Positions 35,464 through 45,191 are shown, numbered from the stretch's first letter. The stretch: DNA of 54,635 nucleotides from Vicinamibacterales bacterium (GCA_937766455.1 CALLXD010000054.1:1-54635), one strand, 5' to 3'. Notes: generated by a model not told the origin, from the letters alone. Numbers and translations: made by a program.

Positions 35464-37506
35464 TCAGTCGGGCAGCCCTAGTGCGATCAATCCGGGCGGG
35501 TCGCCGCCGACCGTCATCCCGATGTACTGCTTGCCATCGAGCAGATAGGTCATCGGGTTGCTGACCCCCGCGCCAGGCAAATCGAGCGATCCCAGCTCCT
35601 CGCCCGTCGCCTTGTCGTACGCCACGAGCCGCGGCCCGTCGTTGGTGCCTCCGGCGGTCAAGCTGTAGAGCAGCAGCGTCTTGGTGACCAGCGGGCCATT
35701 GCGCGTCGCATCGCCGCCCAGCGGCGGCAGATCAAGATCGCGCAACATCGGATTCCGCCGAAAGCGGTTACCGTCGCCGGTGGGTACCATCCACACGTGC
35801 TCCCCGGTGTTCATGTCGATGGCCGTCATCCGCGAGTATGGCGGCTTGACCAGCGGCAGTCCGCGGGCCATCGTGGGCCGCGCCCCCCGATTGTTCTGCA
35901 CGTAGGCGAGTGTCGACTCGTCCTCTGGCGCCGTCTTCCGCAACGGCATGACACTCCAGGCGTTGTGCGACGGAATGTAGATGATGCCGGTCTCCGGATC
36001 GACCGAACCGCCCCCCCAGTTGCCACCGCCGGCCGCGCTAGGACGAAACAGTGTGCCAGCGTTGCTGTGCGGCGTGTAGAGCGGGCCCAAACGAAACTCC
36101 GACACGGCGTCCATCGCCATCTGGCGTATCTCTGGAGTGAAATCGATAAGGTCGTCTGCGGTCAGTCCTTGATACTCGAACGGCGCTGGCTTCGTGGGAA
36201 ATGGCTGCGTCCGTGACGGCAACTCGCCCTCGATGTCTGTGTCGGTCTCGACCGCCCGTTCTTCGATGGGCCAGAGCGGCTCGCCAGTCACCCGATCGAA
36301 GGCAAAGACGAATCCTTGCTTCGTCACCTGCACGACCGCTTTGACCTGACGCCCCTCAATCGTGAGGTCCATGAGGTTCGGGGCCGCCGGCAGATCGTAG
36401 TCCCACAACCCGTGGTGCAGAATCTGGAAGTGCCAGACCCGTTCACCGGTTTCAACATCGAGCGCCACCAGGCTCTCGGCGAACAGATTGTCGCCTGGCC
36501 GATGACCGCCGTAGTAGTCCGGCGCCGCGGTGTTCATCGGAAGATAGAGGTATCCAAGCTCCTCATCGAAGCTCATCTGGGTCCAGACGCCCACCTTACC
36601 GGTCTCGCGCCACGAATCGCCGCCCCAGGTGTCGTTGCCGACTTCGTCCCCCTGGGGAATCGTGTGAAAGACCCATTTCACGCTGCCGGTCTTCACGTCG
36701 AATCCACGCATCCACCCCGGGGGCGCTTCCTTGGTGTTGTTGTAGGACGAGATCGACGCCGGCGTGATGATGGTGTCGCGGACCACAAGCGGTGGCGACT
36801 GCACTGAATACAGCAAGGCGTTCAGCCAGTCGCGGCGGCCACGGTCCGCGCGCGGAATACCCTCCATCAGGTCGACCCGGCCACCGGTCCCGAAGTCGGC
36901 GCAGGGCCGCCCGGTCGTGGCCATGACGCAGACAAGATATCCGTTCCCTGTCCCCCAGACGATTCGCGCCTGCTCCGGTCCCTCCCGGTCCCAGTAGCCA
37001 ACGCCCCGCTGGCTCCAGGTGAGACTCATGGTCGTCGTCCCCTCCTCGTAGCTCTTCGGGTTGTAGATCCAACGGGTCTCTCCGGTCCGGGCGTCGATGC
37101 CGGCTCCGATCGACAGGGGCGTATTCACATACAGCATCCCGTCGGCCATGATCGGCGTCGGTTTGAAGTTTCGGTAGTGGGGCGCATTGCTGTCGCGCCA
37201 CCGGTTGGAATCCTCGGCATTCAGCGCGGTGACCACCTCTCTGATGGGCGCGCTCCATTCACCCCCACCCGGTGTCGTGGTACTGAGCATGCCGTCCGGC
37301 GACAGCCATCGCCACTTCACTTCCAGTTGTTCGAAGTTGTCGGCCGTAATCTGGGCGAGTGGGGAGTACTTGGTGCTTCCAAGGTCTCCGCCAAATGTGC
37401 GCCACTCGCCGTCTGCCGGCGCACCCTGTTGGGCGCGAACGTTGCTAGCGGCAAGCAGGACCACGACGCCAACGAGAACGAGCCGAACCCCTTGCGATAG
37501 GTACAT
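35464..37506 (-). CDS. PQQ-dependent dehydrogenase (quinoprotein)
   Basis: The 680-residue protein has a signal peptide (LVLVGVVVLLAASNVRAQ), then GEWRTFGGDLGSTKYSPLAQITADN, the opening of quinoprotein alcohol/glucose-type dehydrogenases. Later come INTPLSIGAGIDARTGE-like blade repeats, MSFDEELGYLYLPMNTAA, LVALDVETGERVWHFQ and SAAGGGNWGGGSVDPETGII. It lacks a C-terminal cytochrome domain, so electrons would pass to a separate acceptor. The substrate is not clear. GAGGAG lies 9 bases before the ATG. It is followed by the FkbM-like gene and preceded by the broken Rieske/glutamate-synthase gene. Confidence 0.92.
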   Translation of the reverse strand: MYLSQGVRLVLVGVVVLLAASNVRAQQGAPADGEWRTFGGDLGSTKYSPLAQITADNFEQLEVKWRWLSPDGMLSTTTPGGGEWSAPIREVVTALNAEDSNRWRDSNAPHYRNFKPTPIMADGMLYVNTPLSIGAGIDARTGETRWIYNPKSYEEGTTTMSLTWSQRGVGYWDREGPEQARIVWGTGNGYLVCVMATTGRPCADFGTGGRVDLMEGIPRADRGRRDWLNALLYSVQSPPLVVRDTIITPASISSYNNTKEAPPGWMRGFDVKTGSVKWVFHTIPQGDEVGNDTWGGDSWRETGKVGVWTQMSFDEELGYLYLPMNTAAPDYYGGHRPGDNLFAESLVALDVETGERVWHFQILHHGLWDYDLPAAPNLMDLTIEGRQVKAVVQVTKQGFVFAFDRVTGEPLWPIEERAVETDTDIEGELPSRTQPFPTKPAPFEYQGLTADDLIDFTPEIRQMAMDAVSEFRLGPLYTPHSNAGTLFRPSAAGGGNWGGGSVDPETGIIYIPSHNAWSVMPLRKTAPEDESTLAYVQNNRGARPTMARGLPLVKPPYSRMTAIDMNTGEHVWMVPTGDGNRFRRNPMLRDLDLPPLGGDATRNGPLVTKTLLLYSLTAGGTNDGPRLVAYDKATGEELGSLDLPGAGVSNPMTYLLDGKQYIGMTVGGDPPGLIALGLPD

Positions 37507-37601
37507 GACCGGTGACTCCTCACACGGCCGCCATCGGCCGTCGCCCGCATACTAGCAGGCTTGGCTTCCGGCGGAGGAGTTGCGGCGCCACGCGCCCCTG
37601 G

Positions 37602-39061
37602 TTACCGCGAGACGCCTCCGTAGGCGATGTCGGTGAGATGGGCCATGTCGCGGTCGAAGGTCGTCAGGTCGTCTGTACAGAACTCGCTGAGACGAGTGAC
37701 ACGCACGCGCCAACACCGTCATCAGCTCCGCACTCGCGGAGAAGAACTTGTGAAGCCGTTGTGCGGCCAGCTCCACCGGCAACCGCGCGCGTAGCTCAGG
37801 TTTCTGGGTCGCAATACCGACCGGGCAGTTGTTCGACGAGCACGCCCGCATGCCGATGCACCCGATCGCCTGCATCGCCGAACTGGACACCGCGACCGCA
37901 TCCGCGCCGAGTGCCAGCGCCTTGGCGAAGTCGGTGTGGGTCCGCAGCCCGCCGGGGATCACGAGCGTGACGTCCCGGCACCCACGGGCGTCGAGATGAC
38001 GCCGCGCCCGGGCCAGGGCGGGAATGGTGGGCACGAAACACGACCGGCGCCGCACCGGTACCGTCGCCTCGGCCGTCGAGAATGATGGAGTCCACCCCGA
38101 CTCGGAGCGCGGCATCGATATCGTCTTCGATGTGCTGCGCCGAAAGCTTCGCGCCAATCCAGACGCCGCCGGAGGAGGCCCGCACCTGGTCCGCCAGACG
38201 GCGAAAGTCATCCTCGTTCTTCAGAGCCTGGAACGTCGGCACCCTTGTCGAGCGACCACACGAACTTCCCGCTGGCCAACTCGTAGAAGTACCGCGAATT
38301 TTCGGCATGGTCCTCGGGCAACATGCCGCCCTCGCCCGAGCAGATGCCGGTGCCGGTGCCGACGAGCTCAGCCCCGCGGGCCAGGGCCACCTTCGCCTCT
38401 TCCGACAGGGCGCCGTAGCTCATATCGCTGACAAACAGCGGGATGGCGAGTTTCAGCGGCTTGTTCGCATTTGGGCCGATGACAACATCGGTCGCGACCG
38501 ATACCTCGTCAAGCTGTGGCTTCCGCGCCAGTTGTGCGGTCACGAACTGGATGTCGTCCCACTTCGGCAACTGGTCGCGTGAGACACCCATCGAAGTCAC
38601 CGGACCGTGGTGTCCGAGATACTCCAACCCCTCGTCGGCGAGTCGTCGAATCAGGCTGACGTGCGGTTCGGCCGGGTCACCATGGGGTCCTGAAAGCCAC
38701 CCTGATACGCGGCACGGTCGTAGGGCTGTGGATGCGACTGCTCCCAGATCTCGATTTCGTCCTGATCGACGCAGAGGTCATCGCCCTCTAGCCAGGACGA
38801 GAACTTCGCCAACTGTTCCGCGTTGTTGTAGCTGGAGACGCCTGTCTGAAACAGATAGTCCCACCCGTGCAACCCGCAGATGAGATTGTCTCCGGAGACG
38901 GAACCGTCCGCCATCAGCGCGCCCCGATGCAAACAGCGCCCGTAGAGGACCGAGTGGTTGTCGTCAAAGCGCACGATGACGAGGTCGACGTTGCTGACCT
39001 GCGCGCCGACCGGGGTTCGGTCCGCCACCTCCGACCATGTCGCGATCTTCACTTCCTTCAT
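37602..39061 (-). pseudogene. Rieske - glutamate synthase (FMN domain) fusion, frameshifted and internally deleted
   Basis: The ATG at 39061 starts a Rieske domain with both 2Fe-2S motifs (CLHRGALM and CGLHGW), to about 38670. One shift near 38660 joins it to the next segment (EPHVSLIRRLADEGLEYLGHHGPV). That leads into an FMN-binding glutamate-synthase-like domain (FVSDMSYGALSEEAKVALAR, ICSGEGGMLPEDHAENSRYF). After KFVWSLDK about 45-60 residues expected in the family are absent, including the GGQxAKTGTGGHLP segment. The chain resumes at VPTFQALKNEDDFRRLADQV. Two more shifts lie near 38030 and 37700. It ends with IAYGGVSR and TAA at 37602-37604. The missing FMN segment makes it non-functional if the sequence is right. 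Confidence 0.75.
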
Positions 39062-39081
39062 TACGCTCTTTCCCTGCTCGG

Positions 39082-40683
39082 CTACGACCCCAGCACGTAC
39101 ACCACGAGTGTCCCCGCCTGGTTGGCGACCGGTAAATCCAATTGCTGTTCCGTAATCAAGTAGTCGATCTCATACTGGTCAGCCAACAGGACGGCTTTGT
39201 CGGCCGTCAGCTCGTTAAAATGGCCGATCGCCTCGATCCGCTCGGCCACGCGACGCGCGATCTCTGGCGAGTAGATAGCCAACGCACTGTCCTTGATCAA
39301 CTCGAGAAACACATCTCGCCCACTGGCCGCCCGGACGCTCGTCCCGTAGCGCGCCGCGTGAACCGGGTCGGCCAGGAAATGCGTGCCGACCGGTTGCGTG
39401 GCCGCCCATACCATCAGGTGGTTCCAGTCGCTGTTCTCGAAGCCCACCTCCAAGACCGCTCGCTCCGGGCGTTCGATGAATCCGCGGTAACCGCCGCGGA
39501 ACATTGCCAACACCACGACCACGACCACGAGTATTCGGCGGGGTGCCACACGCCGTCCACTCCTGTCGGCCGCGCGCCACGGCCCCTCGAAGAGCAGCCA
39601 CGCCAGCAGCAACACACCCACGTAGTCCATCAGCCAGAAGACCCGATTCACCTGCAGCTGCACTGCCAGCGCCACCGACGCGTAGGAGAACACGGCCGAC
39701 CCGAGGAACACGCCCAGCAACAGGCCGCACCCTGCGATCAGCGTGCGCTCCCAGCGACTCGCGATGCCAAGAGCGTGGCGATAGTGGTGAAGGCCGAAGA
39801 CCAGCGCCGCGATACCCAGATTGCTGAGCCACGCCGACAGCGGCCACCCGGGCACGACCAGATAGTCCTTGTATTGAACGAGCAGCTGGAGCCACGCCGG
39901 ATCCATCACGACGAGTTGCTCTCGCAGCGGACCTCCCAAGGTCACGGCGCCGACCAGGACGGCGGCCACAGATCCCACTAGCAGCGACCTCGCCGAAATG
40001 CCCCCATTCAGCAGGGCGGCCCCGCCGACCATGATCGCGAACCAGAAACCGATAGTCGGGTGAATAAGGATGGCAACGACGACGAGGGCCAAGGCCAACT
40101 TGCGCCGTCCGTGCAGATACAGCGCCGACGCTGCCAACCCCACCGCGAACGCGAGCATGCGCGGGTGAAAGTAGCCCTCGACGGAATTGGCGCCGGTGTC
40201 CGGAATGCGGTGCCTGACCGTCATCAACGCCAGCAGACCACCAATGGTCCACCAGCTTCGATACAGCGCGACACCCAGACCGATCAGCGCTCCGTAGAGA
40301 AGCAGCAGGGTGATGACCTGACTGGCCAGGAACGCCACCGGTAGCGAGACCCCGATGGCGGTGACGAGCGGCGCGAACCAATCGTCGAAAAAGAGAAATC
40401 GATCCTGAGCGGCGATCAACGCGCCATCGTGCGGAAAGAGTCGCGGGTCGATCTCGTGGAGCACGACCGGGATGTAGAACGCCTGGTCTGACACTCCGTA
40501 GTGATATCCACCCGAGTTCAGCGTGACCAGGACGCAGAAGCCGATTGCGCCGGCGATGAGCAGGAAGAGGTACCGCGGCCGCACGTGGAGCCGCCCGACG
40601 ACGAGATCTTCTGATTTCACTGTCGCGATGTCCGCATCCGCGGCAGGCGGTCCGTCGTGAACAGCCTCGCAGCATTCTCGCAC
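39082..40683 (-). CDS. Multi-pass membrane protein, GT-C-like
   Basis: The 533-residue protein has about eleven hydrophobic segments (for example YLFLLIAGAIGFCVLVTL, ITLLLLYGALIGLGVALY, LALALVVVAILIHPTIGFWF). A soluble C-terminal part follows (MVWAATQPVGTHFLADPVHA, then YEIDYLITEQQLDLPVANQA). The early loop has acidic HEIDPRLFPHDGALI. Many segments plus a C-terminal globular end is the layout of GT-C glycosyltransferases or related uncharacterised membrane proteins. I cannot name a family. It lies 20 bases upstream of the Rieske fusion on the same strand. The start is uncertain within the first 40 residues. Confidence 0.75.
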   Translation of the reverse strand: MRECCEAVHDGPPAADADIATVKSEDLVVGRLHVRPRYLFLLIAGAIGFCVLVTLNSGGYHYGVSDQAFYIPVVLHEIDPRLFPHDGALIAAQDRFLFFDDWFAPLVTAIGVSLPVAFLASQVITLLLLYGALIGLGVALYRSWWTIGGLLALMTVRHRIPDTGANSVEGYFHPRMLAFAVGLAASALYLHGRRKLALALVVVAILIHPTIGFWFAIMVGGAALLNGGISARSLLVGSVAAVLVGAVTLGGPLREQLVVMDPAWLQLLVQYKDYLVVPGWPLSAWLSNLGIAALVFGLHHYRHALGIASRWERTLIAGCGLLLGVFLGSAVFSYASVALAVQLQVNRVFWLMDYVGVLLLAWLLFEGPWRAADRSGRRVAPRRILVVVVVVLAMFRGGYRGFIERPERAVLEVGFENSDWNHLMVWAATQPVGTHFLADPVHAARYGTSVRAASGRDVFLELIKDSALAIYSPEIARRVAERIEAIGHFNELTADKAVLLADQYEIDYLITEQQLDLPVANQAGTLVVYVLGS

Positions 40684-40766
40684 AGACCCCGCGCTCGTCG
40701 ATGTTGTGCCTTAGCCTGACCGGTGCTAGTGTCGTGTTCAACGTATCCCGATCGGCTGGAGAATTC

Positions 40767-42068
40767 ATGACGACCAGAAGTCACCGCTCCATGGTGGGTG
40801 CTGCCGCGCTGGCCGCCCTCGGCGTATGTGTCGCATCGCCCCCTGTCGCGGCACAAGGTGTAGATGCCTCCGCGGCTTCGGAGGTTACATTTACGAAAGA
40901 TGTGGTCCCTATCCTCCAACGGTCCTGCCAGAGTTGTCATCGAGTCGGTTCCATCGCGCCCATGTCGCTCATGACGTATGACGAGACTCGACCATGGGCC
41001 CGATCGATCAGACAGCGTGTGGCCCAGCGCGAGATGCCACCGTGGTACATCGAGCGCAACATCGGCATCCAGAAGTTTGAGGACGATCCGTCGCTCACCG
41101 ACGACGAGATCGCCACGATCGTGAGCTGGGTAGACGGAGGCACGCGTCGAGGCGACCCGGCCGACCTTCCCCCACCCAGGGTCTTTGCCGAGTTCGACGC
41201 ATGGCAGATGGGCGAGCCCGATCTGGTCGTCAACCTGCCGGAGCCCATCGTGGTGCCGGCCGCCGCACCAGATCGGTGGGTCAATGTCGACACCGAACCG
41301 ATTGCGCTGACCGAAGACCGGTACCTCAAGGCGGTGGAATCGCGACCGTCCCTACCCGGCGCCGAGAAGGTGGTGCACCACGCTGTGGCATACGTCGTCT
41401 CGCCGGACGACGAACAGGGATTTTTGAACGAATACGCGGTTGGCAAGAACGCAGACATCTTTCCCGACGGCACAGGACGGCTCATGCGCGCCGGCTCACG
41501 GGTGCGCTACAACCTGCACCTACACGCCATCGGCGAAGAAACCCCGGCCGACGTGCAGATTGGACTCAAGTTCTACCCCAAAGGCGTGGTGCCTGACCAC
41601 GTCGTGTTTGCCGCTCATGCCGGAGACAGTTACGACACTATCGACATTCCGGCGGGCGACAACAATGCGCGCGTCGACGGCTATTTTTTCCTTCACGAAC
41701 CGACTCAGGTCGTCTCGTTCCAGCCCCACCTGCACAACCGCGGAAAGCGGCAGTGCGTCGAGGCCATCTATCCCAGCGGGCTCGTAGAGACCCTGAGCTG
41801 CGCGCAGCACAACTTTGCTTGGATGCTCAACTACACCTACCAGGAAGATGTGCAACCGCTCTTGCCGGCCGGCACCAACCTGCATCTTATTAGTTGGTAC
41901 GACAACAGCGATGCGAACCGATACAACCCGGATTCGCGCAACTGGATCGGTTTCGGCAATCGGTCGATGGACGAGATGTCACACACCTGGATGAACATCT
42001 TTTATATGTCAGAGGATGAGTTCGACCGACGGGTGCAAGCGCGTCAGACAAAGCGCGCTGGCAATTGA
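40767..42068 (+). CDS. Cytochrome c - copper type II monooxygenase-like protein
   Basis: The 433-residue exported protein has a signal peptide (GAAALAALGVCVASPPVAAQ) and a cytochrome c-like domain with C54-QSC57-H58. The second half resembles the copper type II ascorbate-dependent monooxygenase fold. VVHHAVAYV gives a copper histidine pair, YNLHLHAIGEE gives an HxH, FQPHLHNRGKRQ gives a third site, and EMSHTWMNIFY comes near the end. Known members (PHM, DBM) hydroxylate C-H bonds with oxygen. A fused heme could feed electrons directly. GGAGA lies 5 bases before the ATG. It overlaps the next gene by one base (TGATG). Confidence 0.82.
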   Translation: MTTRSHRSMVGAAALAALGVCVASPPVAAQGVDASAASEVTFTKDVVPILQRSCQSCHRVGSIAPMSLMTYDETRPWARSIRQRVAQREMPPWYIERNIGIQKFEDDPSLTDDEIATIVSWVDGGTRRGDPADLPPPRVFAEFDAWQMGEPDLVVNLPEPIVVPAAAPDRWVNVDTEPIALTEDRYLKAVESRPSLPGAEKVVHHAVAYVVSPDDEQGFLNEYAVGKNADIFPDGTGRLMRAGSRVRYNLHLHAIGEETPADVQIGLKFYPKGVVPDHVVFAAHAGDSYDTIDIPAGDNNARVDGYFFLHEPTQVVSFQPHLHNRGKRQCVEAIYPSGLVETLSCAQHNFAWMLNYTYQEDVQPLLPAGTNLHLISWYDNSDANRYNPDSRNWIGFGNRSMDEMSHTWMNIFYMSEDEFDRRVQARQTKRAGN

Positions 42069-42976
42069 TGGCCGCTGCACGTCGGCTCACGCAGGTCGTG
42101 TGCGTCCTGGCTGCGGCAGGATGGCTGTGGGCCCCACCATCCGTCTCGGCGCAGAACCTGCAATATTTGAGCGGACAGAACGTCGTGCCGGCGTTCGAGG
42201 GATGGGCCAGGAACGCCGACGACTCATTCACGTTCTACTTCGGTTACCTGAACCGAAATTACCGGGAAGAAGTCAGCGTTCCTCTGGGCCCCGAGAACCG
42301 CATCGAACCTGACCACCTGGGTCAGGCTCAGCCGACCTACTTCTACCCGCGGCGTCACCGGTTTCTCTTCAGCGTGCAGGTCCCGTCGGACTGGGGAGAC
42401 CGCGACGTCCTCTGGACGCTCACCTCGGCCGGGAAGACGGAAACCGCCTACGGGTCATTGCTGCCGGTCTGGGAGGTCAACGACCAGGTCATCTCTGAGA
42501 ACCGCGCCGGCGGCGGATACGCTGACGACAATCGAACGCCCACGATCGCACTGGTCGGCGCGGCCGACCATACGGTGACCGTGGGCGAACCACTCTCGTT
42601 GACCGTTCGCCTCGGCGACGACGGCGTTCCAGAGCCACGCGCGGTGCGCGGCACCAAGGACCCGCGTATTGACGTGGACGCATCCGGACGGCCTTTGTTT
42701 GGAGCTGGCCGTTTCGGCCGCCGAACCGCGCTGGGTCTGCGGGTCGCGTGGCTGCACTGGCGGGGTCCGGGCACCGTGACGTTCGCGCCCTGGCATATGG
42801 CAGGCATCGACGACCGCATGCCCGGCTGGGCCCCCCCCGAACTGCCTTCTGACGGAAGAACCAGCACAACGGCCACCTTCGATACACCCGGCACCTACGT
42901 GGTGCGGGCAATGGCAGACGACGGCTATCTGGCGGTTCCGGTCGACATCACGGTCACAGTCCACGAGCCGCGTTGA
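42068..42976 (+). CDS. Exported beta-rich protein coupled to the monooxygenase
   Basis: The 302-residue protein has a signal peptide (VVCVLAAAGWLWAPPSVSAQ) and beta-rich domains. Notable segments are VPAFEGWARNADDSFTFYFG, YFYPRRHRFLFSVQVPSDWG, VLWTLTSAGKTETAYGSLLP and a closing TATFDTPGTYVVRAMADDGY, which looks like an Ig/PKD-type strand pair. No enzyme motif is seen. The ATG overlaps the stop of the upstream monooxygenase-like gene (TGATG), so the two are translated together and probably work together outside the cytoplasm. The family is not recognised. Confidence 0.75.
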   Translation: MAAARRLTQVVCVLAAAGWLWAPPSVSAQNLQYLSGQNVVPAFEGWARNADDSFTFYFGYLNRNYREEVSVPLGPENRIEPDHLGQAQPTYFYPRRHRFLFSVQVPSDWGDRDVLWTLTSAGKTETAYGSLLPVWEVNDQVISENRAGGGYADDNRTPTIALVGAADHTVTVGEPLSLTVRLGDDGVPEPRAVRGTKDPRIDVDASGRPLFGAGRFGRRTALGLRVAWLHWRGPGTVTFAPWHMAGIDDRMPGWAPPELPSDGRTSTTATFDTPGTYVVRAMADDGYLAVPVDITVTVHEPR

Positions 42977-43931
42977 CGCTGACGGCGTGAGTTCCGCTCT
43001 CCAAACGAATCAGCGAGGAGCGCGCGATACCCTCGTCCTTCGCATCATTCACTTGGTGCTACGAGGAATGGTGGGAGCGAGCTTCGGCAGCGCCCTACCA
43101 CTACTCGGGGCGGGGCCGCGACGGCGCGGGGTTCTGGGCGACGCCGCGTCTCAACTAGAACCGCACAATCGCGGCGACGTGCGGCCGGGTGAGCCAGTTG
43201 TTGCTGGCACCGGGGTCGGTGTCGAGTCCGCGGGTGACGTGCATCGTCAGGTCCAGCGACAGATTGGGCAACGGGATGTAGGCGATGTTGAACATGTGCA
43301 ACTCGGTGTTCGAGCCCGGAATGTCGCTGAACATGAACGCCGACAGCACCGCTTCCTGCTGAATCCGTCCGTAGGTATACCCGAGCGTGTAGGTCCTGGG
43401 CGTCCGCGACCCGCCGTACTCCGCCTCGAACCAGACGCCGATGTCGCGCTCTGACGCGGCCTTGGTGTTCTTCAGATACTCGCCCAGCACCCGGAACGGA
43501 TAGTCGTTACGCCCGGTGTCGAACTCGGCCTCGACGATGGTGTCGACCATGTTGAAGTCGGACACCAGCCCCACAATATTCCCACCGGCGTCCCTCTCAA
43601 CCAGATTGGTCAGCAGGCTGTTGAGCGGTCCAGTGGCTCGCCCAAGCGCGACCTGATCGACGTTGCCAAACCCGTAATCGGCCAGCGACACCTGCAACCG
43701 GTGGGCGCCGAACGAGAACCCGACCTCGCCGTACCCCCCCACCATGAACGAGTCGGCGTCTCCGCTGACCTCATTCACCGCTGTCTGCAATGCCAGCAGC
43801 TGCACGTCGACCGTATCGGATACGTCCCAGGCCACCTGCTCGTACCCACCTTCGAAATTAAGGTCGTCGTCCCAGAGTAGCTGGGTGCGGGTCATGGGCG
43901 ACCCGAACTTGCCCATGCCGAGGGTCAGCGC

Positions 43932-43934
43932 AGA
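43932..43934. repeat. Left copy of the 3-bp target duplication (AGA)
   Basis: AGA precedes the left end of the element and is repeated at 45192-45194 after its right end. Three bases is within the IS3-family norm of 3-4. Removing one copy restores the porin frame. Confidence 0.85.
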
Positions 43935-43958
43935 TGAGCTTGATCCGATCCCGTGGAC
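43935..43958 (+). repeat. Left terminal inverted repeat of the IS element
   Basis: These 24 bases, starting TGAGCTTGATCC, match the reverse complement of 45168-45191 with no mismatch. The TGA start is usual for IS3-family ends. Confidence 0.92.
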
Positions 43959-43979
43959 ACTTTCCGAAGGGCGGATACG

Positions 43980-44297
43980 ATGTCCAGAGTGGAATCAAAC
44001 AAGGCAGGCCGGCGAGCCCGGCGGCAGTTCTCTGAAGAGTTCAAGGCCGGGGCCGTCCGGTTGGTGATCGAGGAGGACAAGACGGTCGGCGCGGTGGCGC
44101 GGGAGCTCGACCTCACGCCGTCGGCGCTCGGCAACTGGGTGGACCGGGCGCGCGCCGAGCGCACGAAGGGCAAGAGCGGGCTGATGCAGGCGGAGCGAGA
44201 GGAGCTCGCCCGGCTTCGCAAAGAGAATCGCATCCTCGCGGAGGAGCGCGACATTCTTAAAAAAGCGGCGGCCTTCTTCGCGAAGCACAGCCGATGA
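43980..44297 (+). CDS. IS3-family transposase OrfA
   Basis: This 105-residue protein has a helix-turn-helix of the transposase_8 type (RRQFSEEFKAGAVRLVIEED, VGAVARELDLTPSALGNWVD). A leucine-zipper-like helix follows (EREELARLRKENRILAEERD). It ends AAAFFAKHSR and binds the element ends. The ATG at 43980 is preferred over one at 43953, because the latter lies in the terminal repeat region. It overlaps orfB by ATGA. Confidence 0.92.
   Translation: MSRVESNKAGRRARRQFSEEFKAGAVRLVIEEDKTVGAVARELDLTPSALGNWVDRARAERTKGKSGLMQAEREELARLRKENRILAEERDILKKAAAFFAKHSR
44259..44265 (+). promoter_or_regulatory. AAAAAAG slippery heptamer in orfA
   Basis: Six A residues and a G (codons AAA AAA GCG of orfA) lie just before the orfA end. 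OrfB is in the -1 frame relative to orfA, as required for programmed -1 frameshifting to an OrfAB fusion in IS3 elements. Confidence 0.6.
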
Positions 44298-45160
44298 GGT
44301 TTCAGTTCATCGCCGTGGAGAAGGCCTATCACACCGTGACGATTCTGTGCCGATGCTTACAGGTGACCCCGAGTGGGTTCTATGCGTGGCGTGGGCGCCC
44401 GGAGTCGACGCATGCGCGCGACGACCGCCGCCTGAAGGTGCTCGTGCGGGCGTCCTTCGACGCGAGCCAACACCGGTACGGCAGTCCGCGCGTCCACGCC
44501 GATCTCATCGACCAGCGGGAGCAGGTCAGCCGCAAGCGCGTCGTGCGGTTGATGCAAGAAGAGGGGCTCGTCGCGCGACAGCGTAGACGCTACAAGCACA
44601 CCACCATGAGTGACCACGATCAGCCGATCGCCGCCAATCTCCTGGATCGCCGGTTCGACGCGGCTGGACCGAATCAGCGCTGGGTCGGCGACACCACCGA
44701 GTTCGTGATCGGCACCAGCGGCAAGCTCTACCTGGCCGCCATCCTCGATCTGTACTCGCGCTTCGTGGTCGGCTGGGCCGTCAGTGCCGTCAATGATCGC
44801 CATCTGACCCTTCACGCACTAGAGCGCGCGCTCAAGCGTCGGTGCCCCGGGGTCGGGCTCTTGCACCACTCCGACCAGGGCTGCACGTACGCCAGCGCGG
44901 ACTATCAAGCACGCCTCACCGTGCACGGCATCGTCTGCAGCATGAGCCGTCGGGGTAATTGCCATGACAACGCCGCGATGGAGAGCTTCTTCTCGACGGT
45001 CAAGCACGAGCTCGGCGACCAGTTCGCCAGCAACGGGGACGCCAAGATGGAATTGTTCGACTACATCGAAGTGTTCTATAACCAACGGCGTCGGCACTCG
45101 ACGCTCGGACAAATCAGTCCAGCGGCATTCGAGCAACGAGCACAGACTCAAGCGGCGTAG
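44294..45160 (+). CDS. IS3-family transposase OrfB (DDE integrase domain)
   Basis: The 288-residue protein has an HTH_21 segment (RYGSPRVHADLIDQREQVSR) and an rve integrase core. The acidic triad is D in WVGDTTEFVIG, D in LLHHSDQGCTYAS and E in NAAMESFFSTVKHEL, with a basic tail (YNQRRRHSTLGQISPAAFEQ). All catalytic residues are present. It can be made from its own ATG, overlapping the orfA stop, or fused to OrfA by -1 slippage. Confidence 0.95.
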   Translation: MRFQFIAVEKAYHTVTILCRCLQVTPSGFYAWRGRPESTHARDDRRLKVLVRASFDASQHRYGSPRVHADLIDQREQVSRKRVVRLMQEEGLVARQRRRYKHTTMSDHDQPIAANLLDRRFDAAGPNQRWVGDTTEFVIGTSGKLYLAAILDLYSRFVVGWAVSAVNDRHLTLHALERALKRRCPGVGLLHHSDQGCTYASADYQARLTVHGIVCSMSRRGNCHDNAAMESFFSTVKHELGDQFASNGDAKMELFDYIEVFYNQRRRHSTLGQISPAAFEQRAQTQAA

Positions 45161-45167
45161 TTAAACC

Positions 45168-45191
45168 GTCCACGGGATCGGATCAAGCTCA
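45168..45191 (-). repeat. Right terminal inverted repeat of the IS element
   Basis: These 24 bases are the exact reverse complement of the left end and stop with CTCA before the AGA duplication. Confidence 0.92.

Larger units (their letters stand above)
43935..45191 (+). mobile_element. Complete IS3-family insertion sequence, 1257 bp
   Basis: The element is bounded by perfect 24-bp inverted ends starting TGAGCTTGATCC (43935-43958 and 45168-45191) and by a 3-bp AGA duplication. It carries overlapping orfA and orfB with an A6G slip site, the IS3 organisation. Both reading frames and both ends are intact, so it looks recent and possibly active. It lies within the porin gene, transcribed opposite to it. 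Confidence 0.95.

Noticed and set aside
39215..40768. 517-codon open frame beside the GT-C-like gene
   Set aside because: Arginine- and glycine-rich, no membrane pattern; it is a shadow of the real membrane protein frame.
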